From contig OZ024929.1 in the NCBI GenBank assembly GCA_964017235.1, forward strand, positions 164,037,609-164,101,608: DNA of 64,000 bases, read 5' to 3'. Below the pieces are notes generated by a model. It was not told where the DNA came from. It saw only the letters and a list, made by a program, of their open reading frames with translations, and did no database searches. This document shows positions 47,101 through 58,699 of the stretch, in pieces; position 1 is the first letter of the stretch, and each line of letters starts with the position of its first letter. The position numbers and the translations under genes were made by a program. This stretch comes from Sabellastarte sp. h YS-2021. Its lineage: Eukaryota; Annelida; Polychaeta; Sabellida; Sabellidae.

Positions 47101-50100
47101 TGCTCAGCTGGCTGAAATTTTACCTGACAACACATTAATATGTTTTTAGTACATGTGCCGAAAATCACGACTTTAAGTTGAGGAGAAAATTGTGTTTGAG
47201 GCCCATAAATACCCCCACTTGGGGATTTTTTGCTATACTTTTCACATATTTTGCCCTATAATTTGGAAGTGGTAATTCTGATGAGTCTCAAACTGCGCTA
47301 GGTATAACTTTGATATGTAATCCTTGTCTGTAGAAAATTTTAGGGCTGTAGGTTTACCCAAAGGGGTCGACTTAAGGTCTCAAAAGTGCCCACAGAGACC
47401 CAATTTATGCACTTTTTGCCACTTTCAAGCACTGTAGCTTTCAAACTATGTCTCTCATCTAAGTTAAATATCATCTGGGAATATATCTATGTGTTTTCTT
47501 ATATGTGCCCCAACATTTAGGCCTTTAATAGACAGTTAACCTGTGTATCAGGACCATAAACACCCACCCGAGTGACCCTTATAAGACATTTTTCACATCT
47601 TTTTCCCTGTAACTTGGAAATGGTAAGTCTGAGAAGTTTCAAACTGTATTAGATATATATTCTGTGTGTAATCTTAGTATGTAACAGATTTTAAGTCTGA
47701 AGCTTTAATTTTGAAGGTCAAATTGAGGTCTCTAAAAGGCTCCCAAAGACCCAATATTTGGACTTTTTGCTACTTTTAAGCCCTGTGACTGTCAAACTAT
47801 GTGACTGATAGAGCTCAAATCCTATCTGGGAAGATATTAGTATGTTATTTATATATGTGCCAAAAATTAAGGCTTTAAGAAGACATTTAACCTGTGTATG
47901 AGGACCATAAATCCCCACCCGAGTGACCATTTTTAGACATTTTTCACATATTTTGCCCTGTAACTTGGAAATGGTAAGTCTAAGAAGTTTCAAACTGTAT
48001 TAGATGCATATTCTATGTGTAATCTTAGTATGTGACAAATTTTAAGTCTGAGGCTTTAATTTGAAGGCCACATTTAGGTCTCTAGAAGGCCCCATAAAGA
48101 CCCAGTATTTGGACTTTTTGCCAATTTTAAGGCCTGTGACTGTTAAACTATGTGACTGATAGAGCTGAAATCTCATCTGGGAATACATTATTATGTTCTT
48201 TTTACATGTGCCAAAAATCAAGGCTTCAAGTAGACATTTAACCTGTGTATGAGGACCTTAAACACCCACCTGAGTGACCCTTTTAAGACATTTTTCACAT
48301 ATTTTGCTCTGTAACTTGGAAATGGTAAGTCTGAGAAGTTTCAAACTTTATTAGATACATATTCTATGTGTAATCTTAGTATGTAACAAATTTTAAGTCT
48401 GAAGCTTTAATTTGAAAGCCACATCGAGATCTCTAAAAGGCCCACAGAGACCCAATATTTGGACTTTTTAACCACCTTTAAGCCCTGTGACTGTTAAACT
48501 ATGTGATTGATGGAGCTGAAATCCCATCTGGGAATGCATTATTATGTCCTTTTTACATATGCCGAAAATCAAGGTTTTTAGTAGACATTTAACCTGTGTA
48601 TGAGGGCCATAGACACTCGCCCAAGTGCCTTTTTGGACATTTTTTCCGTATTTTGCCCTGTTATTTGGAAATGCTTAGTGTGACAAGTCTTAAACTGTAT
48701 TATATATAATTTTTGTTTGTTATGTATGTCCCCCAAAAAGTTTCAGATCTGTTGTTTAATTGCTAAGGTCTCTTTAACAATTGTAAAATGCCCACAGAAA
48801 CCCAATTTATGGACATTATGCCACTTTAAAGCCCAGTAACTGTCAAACTATGTGGGTTATAGAGCTGAAATCTTTGAATTTTTAAAAGGAAATGCCTGTC
48901 TATTTAAATTTTGAATATTAATAATGTTATGGCTATCTTAGTCTTTTAAGAACTTATTTTTGTGTGTTATACCTCTGCTTGCTGAGTTTTTAACTTTTTA
49001 AAATGAAACTGGTTAAACATATTCAAGTAGACAAAATGGACACTTTAAGTGAGCTTTAAGTCCCAATATTAATGAAATTATATCCTTATGTAGTAAAAGT
49101 AGGGGATTTTTAACCCTCAACTAGCCCAGTTTTATTCAACTTGCCTCAGTTAATTTTGACACAGCTCCTACAGTTATGAACTCATTTCAGTTGATAATCA
49201 CATACTTAAAATTCTCAATTCTTTTTGTATTTGAGTACCCCTTTTATATAGATTGTTTGTTTACCATTTATGCATCCCCCACCCGGATTCCCCCCACCCA
49301 CCTCTGGGACCTCCAGCTATATTGAGTGACACTAAATAAACAAAGGTATTTAATGATATCAGATGAGAAACAAAGAACTCAATGGGGTTGCAGATCTTGT
49401 GTAATAGTGAGAGAGGTGTGGAGAAGGGGAGAGGGGTGGGGGTGGGAGGTGGTGGGCTTCATTACATATAACACAAAGGGGAGTCAGAACTGAGATTGTG
49501 TCACATATTTAGGTTGCATATATATGGACCACATATATAGGTATAGAGGAAATGAATAACTGAAAACAATTTGCAAATTCTAAAAATAATATAATAAAAT
49601 AATAATATAAATAATTTTTTTTTAAATAATATTTTATTTGTGAACAAATATAGAAACAGATATGCGCTTTTGGGATTATGAATTTTAGAATGGACATTGA
49701 ATCATCAATCATTTAAATACTTTGAAGGAAGATTGAAAAGTATGATGAGTTGAGTTAAAAATAATATTTTATTTGTCAACAAATATAGAAACAGATATGC
49801 TCTTTTGGGATTATTATTTTAGAATGGACATTCAATCATCAATCATTTAAATACTTTGAAAATAGGTTTAGAGTTATCATTGCAGGAAGATTGAAAATAT
49901 AATTTGAGTTATGTATTCGGCGTCTGGGGATACACCATCTTCCTTGGAAGATATAAACAGAGTAGATTGATGTGCTGAAGTTCATATAATAATGGGTAAT
50001 TATGTTTTAAAAAATTCCTGATCAAAACCTGTGGCGTGAGTGATGACCTGTCTGGGGATATGTTGGCGCCGAGTTGGCCCAATCTAGTTATATTAGGCTT

Positions 50101-53100
50101 TCTACTGGTTAATATTTCATTAAAACAATAAAGAACATATATATTTGAGGAAATAACTTACATTTTCGCTTTATATTCATGATAAATGAAGTTTACAAAC
50201 TTCCAAAATATCTCGCGAATCCATATTTCCTATTGAGAATGTAGCTCATGTATGCTCGCATAAAACTTTTTATCAAATCTCTGTAAACTTTCCAAATCCT
50301 GGATTTCGTTTGGTTTCAAAGCCCCGAAAACCGGTTTGTATTTTCAGAAAAGGTCCGACCACTAGCCTCTAGAAGTATTAAGTTACTATTGGAGCAGAAA
50401 AACATTAATGAAATAAGAAAATAAATCAAAATATGTATCATTGAATAGTATTCTCTTGCATTTCATCAACCCAGAATTTTCCATGATGCAGATACCTGCT
50501 TTGAGAGTAACTTTGAACTCTTGGTGGCAAAATAATTTTTGACTTGGTCATTTTATGTAAACAAAAGTGTACATTAGTGAGGGTATAGTAAAGACATTTG
50601 TAGACTTACTATTCATGACAGTCCAGAATCATGCATGTTGGTGGTTAACACTAACCATTGAAACAATAAATATCTTTGTGTGTTTAATATTTATAGTCAT
50701 GGGTGCTTTATCTCCATAACAAACCAGATACACGACTTTATCAGTGATACAAGGTTCAGTCTTCAGATGGGCACTGTTAATATTTTCACATCCCTTACTT
50801 CCTTATTATCATACCATACCTGATTTTGAGAAATGGTTCAGTTTGGTTTGCCAATGCAGTGAATAAAATGCAAAATAACCACATAACAGCTTAGCATGTA
50901 TACAATTTTTTATATGTTTTATATTTGCAGGTTAACTTTATCAAGGATGATGGACAAGTTATCCATTTCAACAATCCCAAAGTTCAGGCATCACTTGCAG
51001 CCAATACCTTTTCTGTAAATGGCCAAGCTGAGACCAAACGTAAGATTTTCAAAACCAAATTTAATTAAGTATTGATGGTCACATTTGTGTGCCGAGTTAT
51101 ATGTTTTATACAAGTTTAATCTTAATGCTTTGTGCCTCACACCTGAACACGTTCCAGCTTGAATTGTGCAAAAGTGTCCTTGTAAATTGCTAAGCCTGTC
51201 AGCAACAAAATTTGTTTGTGAAAACAAGATATCACAATAGGTACTTCTTCACAAGTGTTGTACTTCAGTTTAAAACAATTGGCTACTTGTATGCACCTTT
51301 TTTTATACATATTTGACAACTTTCAAAGATCTGGGCATGCAATAGTGTGTACCCTCACCAAATGCTAGTTTTAACAAAGTTCCTCCTTGACAAAAGTATT
51401 TCTCCTACGCCACCCACATATGGCAATGGGAGCCTGTCCCAATCTGACCCTGGTGTGGTTTTGAAACTTTGACCATGCATGTAACCTCAGAGTTGCTTCT
51501 AGGATGCGTTTTCCGCGGGGTCGCGCATTAATTCGCCTACAAACGCGGATTTTCTTGGAGTCTGCGGTAACCAAATTATATGAGAACGTGTAGTACACAA
51601 GGTGATGCGGGAAATATATGAAGCGAAAAGACGAGAGATCTAGAAAATCGAAACACTGCACGGATCGAGAGTTTGTTGAGGTTTTGATTTTTCCGTCGAA
51701 ACGTTCTTCGAATAATGCCTGTAGACGATTGTGGTTTCGTGATCGGTTACAAACTCAAATATATTATGAGGTACAGACAGTATTTGGACATATTATACCC
51801 AAAAATATAAAATTAAGCTGAAAGTGGATGATTATATAAAAAATGGCTGCAAGAAAAACGAAACTTACAGTAGACTGGATTGTTACCACAACAGGTCATG
51901 GCAGTGAAGCCGGTGCTGACGCTACGGGCATACGAATCCGTCGGAATTCCCTAGAAAAATATTTTACTGGATCAAAATTCACGGACAACTCATTAATATT
52001 AATGAGGTCATAGATTTTCGTGGTGGTTTTATTTCTTACTATTTTCTGATTTAAGATCAAATACTAGATGGACGGACAGATGGACTACAGAGCTCATGTA
52101 TACGTAAAAAATATTTGACGATTCCATTGGATTTTTTAGCAATATTTTACTTGAAGAATTTGTGGACCTCTCATTAATATTCATGAGGTCATGGTATTTT
52201 GTGGGGTTTTCCAACATATTTGTATGAATTGATGGTGTAATGACTGAATTTGTGATGCCATGACTTCAGATGAAAACTTAAAACCATAATGCCGTGACAG
52301 GAGCCACTTTGATGTAAATAACCATTTTCAGTAATTTTTTTAAATTCTATCGCCAGCCTTTTTTTTTTTTGCAAGACAATAAAAATTGACCACTATGATT
52401 AATAGAAGTCGATCCACTGTTAAAAATGCCTAAGTAAACTGAAAATGTATTTTTTATTAATTTAAACTGATCATAAAGTCGTCCCCCAGAATTTTTAGCC
52501 CCTCCCCCACATTTTGTGTAGTGGTGGGGGATCGCCCCCACTTTTTGAAATTCCTAGAATCAACACTGTAACCTTATCTCCCCGTACCAAGTAGATTTCA
52601 TAGATTTTGTTTTGAAAGGTCATAAAATGCACATTTTTACTAAAATTTTACATATTCGTTTATTTAAAAAATTCATGTGTTAAATGTATTCACAAATATA
52701 TGGAAGAAAAAATGGTGAAACATAAAATTGTTATCGGGTATAGCAAAAATCAGCAACCTTTATCTTGGCATTTTGTTTTATTCTCTTAAGTATTTTTTTC
52801 TCCGTTTTATCACCTTTTGATGTCCAACTGGACAGCATAGAATTTTATTGGTTAAATTTTGTGTCAACTTCATTTATTGCTCCTTCATTACACAGAAACT
52901 ATAAGGAATCAACACTTCATGTGAGTTTAAGTATTGTACCTTTGTGCTTCACAATCTACTAGTAAATAGTTAAGCACTACAAAGCTATTTTCACATTAAA
53001 TGTAAAACTTATACCATCTTTAAACAGAAATAACGGAGATGCTGCCAGGCATCCTCAACCAGTTGGGAGCTGAGAGCCTGGCCAACTTAAAGAAACTTGC

Positions 53101-56100
53101 CACTACAGTGACAGCAGGCAGTGAAAAAGCCAACCCAGCGGAAATTGATGAGGACGATGATGATGTGCCAGGTTTGTTGTTCAGTTGTTGAAGTTTAATA
53201 TGTTGATTATTGCCATTTTCAACATCTTGTGTGCATGTCATAATGAGTATTGTTCAAACTAGACTAGGGATGGGTCGGTACCAAAAATCTATACATTGGG
53301 AGGTCTCCAATGCAAGATCGTACTGATTCTGGGACTCCATGTTTTAGTACACCCCATCCAAACATTGATGTTTCCTGTAAAAGGCATCGCCATAAAAGTC
53401 TTCAAATGCTCAAAATATGAGACAAACATGTAGAATTTCTTCAGATTTCAGGTTTGTTCCCAATTTTTAGGCGGGTTGTGTGCAACAAACCTGCCTATTA
53501 GATTGATGTGTCCGACGTCTGTCCACATTTTCGTTTCCGGACTCTAAAATGCTTTGTCCAATTGAATTCAAACTTGACAGGGAGATAACTCACCATCATA
53601 GCTAGGTTTCTTTCGAAATTGGTGTAATTCCGTTCGTTTGTTTGTCTGTTTTTTGTCCGTTTGTCTGTCAACATTTCCGTTTCCGGACTCTAACTTGAAA
53701 ACGCTTTGTCCAATCGAATTCAAACTTGACAGGGAGATAGAGCATCATCATAGCTAGGTTCCTTTCGAAATTGGTGTAATTCCATCCGTTCGTTTGTCTG
53801 TTTTTGTCCGTCAACATTTTCGTTTCCGGACTCTAACTTGAAAATGCTGTGTCCAATCAAATTCAAACTTGACAGGGAGATAGATCACCATCATAGCTAG
53901 GTTCATTTTGAAATTGGTGTAATTCCGTCTGTTCATTTGTCCCTTTTTTGTCTGTTTGTCTGTCCGTCAAACCTAAAAGTGCTTATAACTCACTTATTGG
54001 TCCTAGAGGTTTGGGATGGTAAACCAACCTATAGGAAATCATGGGCTGGGAATCTTTTGGTGTGGTCAGATTTGACCTTGGACCCAACCTTAAAGGTCAA
54101 ACGAGGATAGCCAAACTTAAAAGTGCTTATAACTCACTTATTATTGGTCGTAGAGGTTTGAGATGGTAAACCAACTTATAGGAAATCATGGGCTGGGAAT
54201 CTTTTGATGTGGCAAGATTTGACCTTGGGCCCCTCCTTCAAGGTCAAACGAGGATAGCCAAAATTAAAAGTGCTTATAACTCGCTTGTTCTTGCTCCTAG
54301 AGGTCACATCAACCTATAGGAAATCATCGGCTAAGAATCCTTTTTATGTGGTCAGATTTCACCTTGGGCTCCTCCTTCAAGGTTAAGCGATGGTTGATTG
54401 GCTTTGGTGAGTTTTCTTTCTGGGGGATACAATCATAGAGGTTTTGGATGTGAAGACACCCTATGGAAAATTATGTGCCAAAAATCTTTTGTTGGGGTCC
54501 AATTTGACCTTAGATCCCTCCATCAAGGTCGAATGTGGTCATTGATACCCCTAATGGTCTATATCTCCCAGATTATTGGTCGTAGAGGTTTTGGATGTGA
54601 AGACAATTTATAGGAAATCATGTGCCCCGAATCTTTTGGTGGGGTAAGATTTGACCTTGGAACCCTCCTTCAAGGTCGAATGTGGTACTTGATACCCATC
54701 ATAGACTATATCTCCCCTATTATTGGTCATAGAAGTTTTCGATGTGAAGACAACTTATAGGAAATCATGTGCCCCGAATCTTTTGGTGGGGTCAGATTTC
54801 ACATAATACTCTGTATGTCACGCTTCAATCATGTCATGTCTGGGGATACACTGCGTCAAGACGCAATCTCTAGTTGGTCGTACAGGTTTGGGATGGTGAA
54901 CCAATCTATAGGAAATCATAGGCTGGGAATCTTCTGGTGTGGTCAGATTTGACCTTGGAGCCCTCCTTGAAGGTCGAATGTGGTCCTTGATACCTATAAT
55001 GGTGTACATCTCCCTTATTATTGGTCGTAGAGGTTTGGATGTGAAGATGGCTTATGAGAAATCATGTGCCCCAAATTTTTCGGTTGGTTCAGATTTGACC
55101 TTCGACCCCTCCTTTAAGGTTGAATGTGGTCTGTGATACTTATAATGACCTATATCTCCCTTATTATTGGTTGCACCTTATAATTTGGCATAGAGGTTTG
55201 GAATGTCAAGACAACTTAGAGGAAACCATGTGCCCCAATTCTTGTGGTGGAGTCAGATTTTGCATTTAGTCCCTGATATCTATAGTGGTCTGTGTCTCAC
55301 TTATAATAGGTTGTAGCTTTTTTGGTTGTAAAGACAACTTATAGGAAATCGTGTGCTTTGAATCTTTTGGTGGGGTCATTGTCATGATGAACCCCTCATT
55401 CGAGCTTGAATGTGGTCCTTCATACTTATAATGGCCTATGTTTCCCTTATTTGTGGTCTTAGACATTTGAGATGTGAGATTATTTGCCCCAGTGGGGTCA
55501 TATTTGCCCTTGGGGGCCCTCCTTTAGGGTTGAATATGGTGTTTCACACAATGGCTGGGATCTCCTTATTATTGTAACTACAGCTTTAACATGTCAAGAC
55601 ATCTTACACGAAATCCTGTACCCGGAATCTGATACTGCTGGTGTAAAATAGAGGGAATCTACGGTAAGTAGAAAATGTATATAAGGTCCATCATGTCCCA
55701 TCCAGCAGACAGAATACTCGGTATGTCACGCTTCAACCATGTCTCATCCGGGGATACACTGCATCGAGACGCAATCTCTAGTTTGATTTGGTAAGGTGTA
55801 GAAGGTTGACACTTGGTAGGGACATTGGGTAGGGGGTGTAGGTGTGCATCATGGTGTGACCTTTTAACTTTGGCTCAGCCGAAATGTGTTCACCTGCAAG
55901 ATTTGAGACATGTTTCTCTTATGACAAAGATATATAGATTGCTGCAACTGATTAGTTTATGTACTTTTGTATAATTGTGCTATTTCCATCGACATCTATA
56001 CTCCAATTAATAAAATGTACATCTTTGTAATTTTTAGTTTTCTGATTAATGCTGTCATCTTGCTATTGAAATGTCTGTTTTTTCTTAAATGTCTTACATT

Positions 56101-57262
56101 TTCTTTCTTTTAGATGTTATTTTCTCTACTTAAACATTATTTGTAGCTTTATATAACTGACTCTGCTCTGAAAGTATCCAGATCTTTGTATTTTTCACTA
56201 CTTCCGTTAGTGCTGGGACGATGTTCGCAAACTTCGGTATTATCGCTCGCTGGCTCATTGCCAATCAATGATCGGTAAAATTTAAGTAAAACCGATATTT
56301 GCTAAATCCATTTCTTTGCAGCCTTTTGGTCACAATAAAATGCTAACCTTCATAATATTTTGTAAAAATCTGAAATATCCATCAGTTAAAATCACAAAAC
56401 TAGCCGTGAATGCGTAAATAGAAAAACCTTGGGGTTTTCCAACTGTTGTCAAGGTGATCATAAAATCAGCCAATCACAAGTGAGGATACATCAAGCATGG
56501 TCTGTTAGTGAGGGAGACGTCTGTGAATGGCTTTTAGATTATATTTTGGTCATATTTGTGGTAATTTGTGTGTATTTTACTTGATATAATTTAATATTTG
56601 ATTTTATCTGTCTTTTTTACACTTCGACTCCATAATCGGAAATGTCCGAAGTTTGGTTACAAATGTCCGATACGAACATCGACAGGGAAAATCCAAGCGA
56701 TCTCCCAGCACTAACTTCCGTATTTCATGGTGTTGAAAACTTTCCCCAGGCTGTGGGGTACGGGCATCTCTAATGCTATTTTCCTTCCATTAAATGTGTT
56801 GACAAGCGAGATTGAGGATATAAAGTGCTGTAACAAAAACATGGTATTTCTGCTCAACGTAATCACTCCTGTGTATAGAAATCTACAAATGCAGGAAAAT
56901 ATATGATAAAATCTTAAAACTTCTTCAGATTTTTGGTATGTTTCAAATACTTTAACTCTGCCCTCCATTATATATATGTTGGCAAGCAAAGTGGCAGTTG
57001 TAAAATCTCACCACGGTATTTGCGAGATACCGACCCTTTACCCATCCCTAATCTAGACACTGGTAATGTAAGTTTAATTCATTTCATTACTTCTCATTTA
57101 TCAGATTTTAGTTCAAATCAGTTTTAAGTGTATGTAGGTTGAATACAAAATTGAAAAAATAGATTTGCTTGTAAGATTTCACTGGAAATTCTCACTGATG
57201 TTCTATTATTTGCAGATCTGGTAGAAAACTTTGATGAAGCTTCAAAGGGTGAAGTTAAATGA
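41089..57262 (+). CDS. BTF3: BTF3 / nascent polypeptide-associated complex beta subunit, whole gene (5 coding exons)
   Basis: Family knowledge: BTF3 is the beta subunit of NAC, a heterodimer that binds ribosomes near the exit tunnel and shields nascent chains. Seen here: exons 41089-41142, 43046-43159, 50931-51039, 53028-53171 and 57216-57262 join with GT-AG junctions in phase to 468 nt, or 155 codons plus stop; human BTF3b is about 162. Order: [14 protein letters not shown], the basic ribosome-contact stretch [12 protein letters not shown] (residues 19-30), the NAC domain over about residues 35-100 including [34 protein letters not shown], an acidic stretch [10 protein letters not shown], and [15 protein letters not shown] at the end. 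The start chosen is the first Met in the conserved exon, preceded by an acceptor four bases upstream, so a non-coding 5' exon must lie further upstream; I could not locate it. No disabling change was seen. Confidence 0.95.
41520..42480. repeat. diverged tandem repeat, about 3 units (BTF3 intron 1)
   Basis: It opens with AAGGTGACCTTAAACTC and ACCTTAAGGTCAGAAATGGA. These match the start of the 350-bp array at 46990-47060. Later units are shorter and diverged. No gene. Confidence 0.65.
43046..43159 (+). CDS. BTF3: BTF3 coding exon 2 (residues 19-56)
   Basis: It encodes [20 protein letters not shown] and continues to [10 protein letters not shown]. This holds the basic RRKKK ribosome-binding motif and the start of the NAC domain. 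Donor GAG|GTATGA. A MITE starts 22 bp into the following intron. Confidence 0.95.
43182..43863. mobile_element. TAGGGATGGGTCGGTA-family hAT MITE just inside BTF3 intron 2
   Basis: The left end is at 43182. The right end at 43863 is inferred from a 7/8 duplication, ATATAAAG (43174-43181) against ATATAAAT (43864-43871). An internal end-like TACCGACCCATCCCTA lies at 43663-43678, and the last 180 bp repeats the preceding stretch, so the right terminus is duplicated. No coding capacity. Confidence 0.75.
44759..45022. repeat. three direct repeats of about 60-119 bp
   Basis: ACAGGAAATATGCTGGTAGT and TTTCATCTTAAACCAGCCTT occur three times, linked by GCTCATTAATATTAATGAGG. The last two copies are nearly identical. 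Confidence 0.85.
45505..46400. repeat. two diverged copies of a hAT-MITE-like sequence
   Basis: TAGTGTTTTGGTTGAATGCA (45513) and TAGTGTTGTGGTTAATTGCA (46079) start two sequences that stay similar for over 300 bp (TTTTAGAACC..; TATGAACCA.GATG.GC). I could not fix clean right ends or target duplications. Confidence 0.5.
46869..46900 (+). repeat. (CCG)n triplet run
   Basis: About ten CCG/GCC units in an AT-rich setting. They give a polyarginine artefact in one frame. Confidence 0.9.
46960..48870. repeat. 350-bp tandem array, about 6 units (BTF3 intron 2)
   Basis: The landmark AAACTATGTGACTGATAGAG or variants falls at about 47098, 47450, 47801, 48152, 48502 and 48852, giving 350-352 bp periods. 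Units contain TTTGCCCTGTAACTTGGAAA and TGTAATCTTAGTATGT. No coding signal. Confidence 0.88.
49620..49880. repeat. two direct copies of about 115 bp
   Basis: AATATTTTATTTGT.AACAAA, CTTTTGGGATTAT and CATCAATCATTTAAATACTT occur at 49627 and again about 137 bp later. Confidence 0.8.
50931..51039 (+). CDS. BTF3: BTF3 coding exon 3 (residues 57-93)
   Basis: Acceptor ATTTGCAG, donor C|GTAAGA. It encodes [20 protein letters not shown] and [16 protein letters not shown], the core of the NAC domain, nearly identical to animal orthologues. Confidence 0.95.
51040..53027. other. BTF3 intron 3
   Basis: It contains two copies of CTCATTAAT(A)TT..ATGAGGTCAT with TTTCGTGGTGGTTTT-like flanks (51988 and 52170), a motif shared with 44860 and 44955. 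Otherwise I see no gene. Confidence 0.5.
53028..53171 (+). CDS. BTF3: BTF3 coding exon 4 (residues 93-141)
   Basis: Acceptor TAAACAG, donor G|GTTTGT. It encodes [20 protein letters not shown], a variable Ala/Thr-rich link and the acidic [10 protein letters not shown]. Phase joins C+AA (Gln) at the front and G+AT (Asp) at the back. Confidence 0.94.
53471..53985. repeat. tandem repeat of about 140-150 bp, 3 units
   Basis: TTTCGTTTCCGGACTCTAA, CAAACTTGACAGGGAGATA and TTCGAAATTGGTGTAATTCC recur. A hairpin AGGCGGGTTGT..ACAAACCTGCCT (53470-53497) opens the block and probably marks an element end. Confidence 0.75.
53985..55640 (-). repeat. 147-bp satellite family, inverted copy, about 11 diverged units
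   Basis: This is the reverse complement of the 14465-17690 units: AAAGTGCTTATAACTC, TTATTGGTC(C/G)TAGAGGTTT, AATCATGGGCTGGGAATCTT and CCTTGGGCCCCTCC. The first three units are close to the main array; later ones are strongly diverged and variable in length. One unit is interrupted at 54810-54880 by a CTGGGGATACACTGCGTC stretch. Confidence 0.88.
55735..55890. repeat. element end plus inverted R146 unit
   Basis: CGGGGATACACTGCATCGAGACGC forms a small hairpin, close to 54838-54880. It is followed by one R146 unit in minus orientation (GTTGACACTTGGTAGGGACA). Confidence 0.6.
56208..56713. mobile_element. hAT-type MITE (506 bp)
   Basis: Exact 8-bp duplication ACTTCCGT (56200-56207 and 56714-56721). 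Ends TAGTGCTGGGACG and CTCCCAGCACTA. Interior inverted GATCG/CGATC and CGAAGTTTG motifs. It lies inside the larger MITE in BTF3 intron 4. Confidence 0.92.
57216..57262 (+). CDS. BTF3: BTF3 coding exon 5 and stop
   Basis: Acceptor TTTGCAG. It encodes [15 protein letters not shown] then TGA at 57260-57262, matching the conserved C-terminus of BTF3. Confidence 0.94.
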
Positions 57263-57289
57263 TTCAACCAGAATTTGAACTGAGCATGG

Positions 57290-57375
57290 AATAAATATGC
57301 AGGAGGGTTTTGTTGCGTTGTGTCGTAGTATAGTCCAAGTTTTTTATGTTTGTTAACCGGAATGAACACAATAAA
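57290..57375 (+). promoter_or_regulatory. BTF3 3'UTR with AATAAA signals
   Basis: AATAAA occurs at 57290-57295 (28 nt past the stop) and 57370-57375, and again at 57519-57524. The second or third is at a more usual distance for cleavage. Downstream to about 58400 I see no gene. Confidence 0.5.
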
Positions 57376-57539
57376 GTGCTACCATCTTCATGTTTCTTTT
57401 ACAGATTGTATTCATATAATATTTAGCACATACTTTATAAGGGTGGCTGGTATAAACTATTTCAAGAAATGTAAAGTTGTTTTTAAACAATGAAATTATC
57501 ACCAGTTTGTACAGAAATAATAAAATGCAAACCATTTGG

Positions 57540-58430
57540 AACTACTTGTGTCCTATTCAGAGGATATGTTGTTCCAAAAGTACAATAAAATATTGTATTT
57601 TTCATCCTTCTTTTTGTCTATATGAACATCCTGTTAACTGTATTTGTTAACATTTCTGATTATCACCTCACTTTTAACTGGCAATTGCTCTTATTTATCA
57701 AGGTTTACTTTGGTTTTGTCAATCTAAGACTGAATGCCATGTCGGCACTGTTACTGTCGTGTTACTCATTGGTTCAGAAAGCAAATAAAAATCAAAGTTG
57801 AAAAGCAGATTTATTTTTTTAACATTCTGACACCTAACTAAATCCCAGTCTTTCAAAATACCCAGGATATTCTGATAACCCCACTTAAACAGTACACAGA
57901 AAAATCTAAAGAATTCTGTTCAAATTATGTATAGTGGTATATCAACAACAAAGAATGTACAAAATGTTCTTTATCAAATGAAACACTATTATATACACTG
58001 AGTTTGACCTGCAATACCCAGAGATACTGTCTTGTCTGCTACAAAGTCCATGTACTGCCACTACCAGTTGTGAAGTCAGACCATGTACACCCTTGAAACA
58101 CTTCACCTGTTTTCTAAGCTACTTTGCAAACATTGAAGAACTGTTAAAAATTCAGGTTGACTCTTCCATTAGGTCTTCTGATTCATACTTTAGTTCTTCT
58201 AAACACTCGTTTATGGCCTCTCTTATCTGTAACAGACTGAAATACAAGAAATGTAGCAGTAGAGAGAGAACATAAATTTTATTTAGTAATACAGTGAACT
58301 CTTGGACAGTAAAGCCAAGTTTTTAATAGGATGACAACATCCATTACACTGACCTACTTAGTTTTCTGTGTGTAGGCTGTGTATGTTTTTCACCCATGGC
58401 ACCTGAATGGGCGGGTGATAGGAAAAAAAA
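57540..58430. other. downstream of BTF3, no gene seen
   Basis: AT-rich, no recognisable coding region or element boundary. Confidence 0.4.
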
Positions 58431-58439
58431 GCTGGTCCT

Positions 58440-58690
58440 GGCTGTAACTCCGAAACTGTGAGGTGTACAATGTTGATACTTGATAGGGACATCTGAGGTG
58501 TGGAATATCATGGTGTGACCTTGATTTGACTGTAGTGACGTTGACCTTTAAAATATTGTCCAGACTATTTCTTGGAAACTGTAAGTGTATTGAAACTTTT
58601 CTGGGGACACTGGTTGGGGTCTGTAGGTGTGCAACATATGGTGAGACCTTTATGTGACCTTGACCTTTAAAATCTTGTCCAAGCTAGAAA
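58440..58690 (-). repeat. R146 family, inverted, about 2 units
   Basis: GTTGATACTTGATAGGGACA, CATGGTGTGACCTTGATTTG and CCTTTAAAAT.TTGTCCA are reverse complements of the R146 landmarks. A further partial unit follows element copy 2 at 59475-59570. Confidence 0.8.
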
Positions 58691-58699
58691 TATATCTCA

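Larger units (their letters stand above)
46825..50058. mobile_element. array-bearing element with TATCCCCAGACG ends
   Basis: It starts with a hairpin ATATCCCC..GGGGATAT (46823-46852). CGTCTGGGGATA occurs at 49919-49931 and CTGTCTGGGGATATG at 50045-50060. A CCG run and the 350-bp array lie inside, followed by single-copy sequence with duplicated pieces. Motifs of the type CTGGGGATACACTGCGTC also occur at 54838 and 55750. Confidence 0.5.
46735..50364. mobile_element. TAGTGGTG-type hAT MITE split by an array-bearing element
   Basis: The left part (46735-46824, TAGTGGTGTGAACGG) and the right part (about 50070-50364, ending GACCACTA) resemble the two halves of the 13281 MITE (AACCGG motifs, AAAACCGGTTTG). 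The flanks match only 5 of 8, so the target duplication is weak. Confidence 0.4.
53265..57050. mobile_element. TAGGGATGGGTCGGTA-family hAT MITE in BTF3 intron 4, split by insertions
   Basis: Target duplication AACTAGAC (53257-53264) against ATCTAGAC (57051-57058), 7 of 8. The outer parts (53265-53470 and 56722-57050) match 43182-43863 and 40241-40703. The middle is filled by repeat-bearing sequence and another MITE. Confidence 0.8.

Noticed and set aside
51371-51821. Open frames of 67-96 codons around 51.5 kb
   Set aside because: No recognisable motif, both strands open, inside a BTF3 intron.
57353-57535. Minus-strand open frame past the BTF3 stop
   Set aside because: Low-complexity AT-rich sequence in the BTF3 3'UTR region; no family similarity.
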